From the NCBI GenBank assembly GCA_021414185.1, contig JAIOOZ010000487.1, forward strand, positions 1 through 5,679: a DNA stretch of 5,679 nucleotides. The letters are read 5' to 3'. How positions within the stretch are numbered: the stretch's first letter is position 1; the number at the start of each line of letters is the position of its first letter. The DNA comes from Betaproteobacteria bacterium. Its GTDB lineage: Bacteria; Pseudomonadota; Gammaproteobacteria; Burkholderiales; SG8-41. Positions 5,449 to 5,679 of this stretch are shown piece after piece. Both the position numbers and the translations under genes were made by a program. The notes beneath the pieces were generated by a model. That model had not been told where the DNA came from. It made no database searches and saw only the letters and a program-made list of their open reading frames with translations.

Positions 5449-5679
5449 TCACGCCCAGCGCCAGTCGCGGAATTGCTCGCGCAGCGCGGCCTTCATCATC
5501 TTGCCGGTCGATGTGCGCGGAATAGCGGTTACAAAAGAAAAACCTTCCGGCAGCCAGAATTTGGCGAACTTCGGCGCCAGATAATCGCGCAGTTCCTGCT
5601 CGCTTGCCGACTGGCCGGGTTTCAGCACGATCACCGCCAGCGGCCGCTCGTCCCACTTCGGGTGCGCGATGGCTATCAC
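5449..5679 (-). CDS. Acyl-CoA synthetase (AMP-forming), C-terminal fragment
   Basis: Only the last 76 codons are in the window. The frame is open at the right edge and ends in TGA at 5451-5449. The residues form the mobile C-terminal subdomain of adenylate-forming enzymes: I-A-H-P-K-W-D-E-R-P-L-A-V-I-V near the edge, E-L-R-D-Y-L-A-P-K-F-A-K-F-W-L-P, then the A10 motif P-R-T-S-T-G-K60-M-M-K, where K60 is the expected catalytic lysine for adenylation. The style is that of the medium/long-chain fatty-acyl-CoA ligases common in proteobacteria, which activate a carboxylic acid with ATP and CoA. The substrate-defining N-terminal domain is outside the window, so specificity cannot be given. The four-EF-hand kinase gene starts 16 bases after the stop, which suggests one transcript. 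The GTG at the edge is an internal valine, not a start. Confidence 0.9.
   Translation of the reverse strand: MIAIAHPKWDERPLAVIVLKPGQSASEQELRDYLAPKFAKFWLPEGFSFVTAIPRTSTGKMMKAALREQFRDWRWA

Noticed and set aside
3735..5525. A 596-codon open frame on the + strand, antisense to the four-EF-hand kinase
   Set aside because: The - strand encodes a kinase with every catalytic motif and ordered EF-hands. The antisense product is Arg/His-rich without recognisable domains, and long antisense frames are common at this GC content.
1..5679. Defence island, phage or mobile-element origin
   Set aside because: No integrase, transposase, terminal repeats, CRISPR repeats or abrupt composition change was seen. 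The gene set looks chromosomal.

Overview
The window is GC-rich and looks like the chromosome of a proteobacterium, most likely a betaproteobacterium of the Burkholderiales/Nitrosomonadales/Rhodocyclales type. This rests on the protein style of the alpha/beta hydrolase, the acyl-CoA ligase C-terminus and the LemA/GIDE pair, so it is an inference. I see no rRNA, tRNA, insertion sequence, CRISPR array or integration scar.

Layout. The left half reads on the + strand: the 3' end of a LemA-family gene (1-367), 8 bases later a membrane protein with a GIDE domain and one EF-hand loop (376-1263), then after 78 bases an alpha/beta hydrolase (1342-2253). The right half reads on the - strand and converges on it: the 3' end of an acyl-CoA synthetase (5679-5449), 16 bases later a transmembrane Ser/Thr kinase with four EF-hand loops (5432-3771), then after a 155-base gap a paralogous kinase with two EF-hand loops (3615-2308). 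The convergent gap, 2254-2307, holds one small hairpin. The only intergenic stretch with notable structure is the gap between the kinases: an AT-rich 7-5-7 inverted repeat over a -10-like box, and a strong GC hairpin just before the proposed start of the second kinase.

How the genes may work together. Both kinases keep all the catalytic motifs, followed by a linker, one membrane helix and a C-terminal EF-hand tail predicted to be periplasmic. This resembles plant calcium-dependent kinases (kinase plus calmodulin-like module), but with the sensor across the membrane from the kinase. A third EF-hand sits in the LemA-linked GIDE protein of the facing operon. Together there are seven well-formed EF-hand loops in three of the four complete genes. 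The sequence therefore suggests, without proving it, a Ca2+-linked envelope-sensing locus. The hydrolase and the acyl-CoA ligase may be ordinary lipid or acyl-metabolism neighbours or may share regulation with it.
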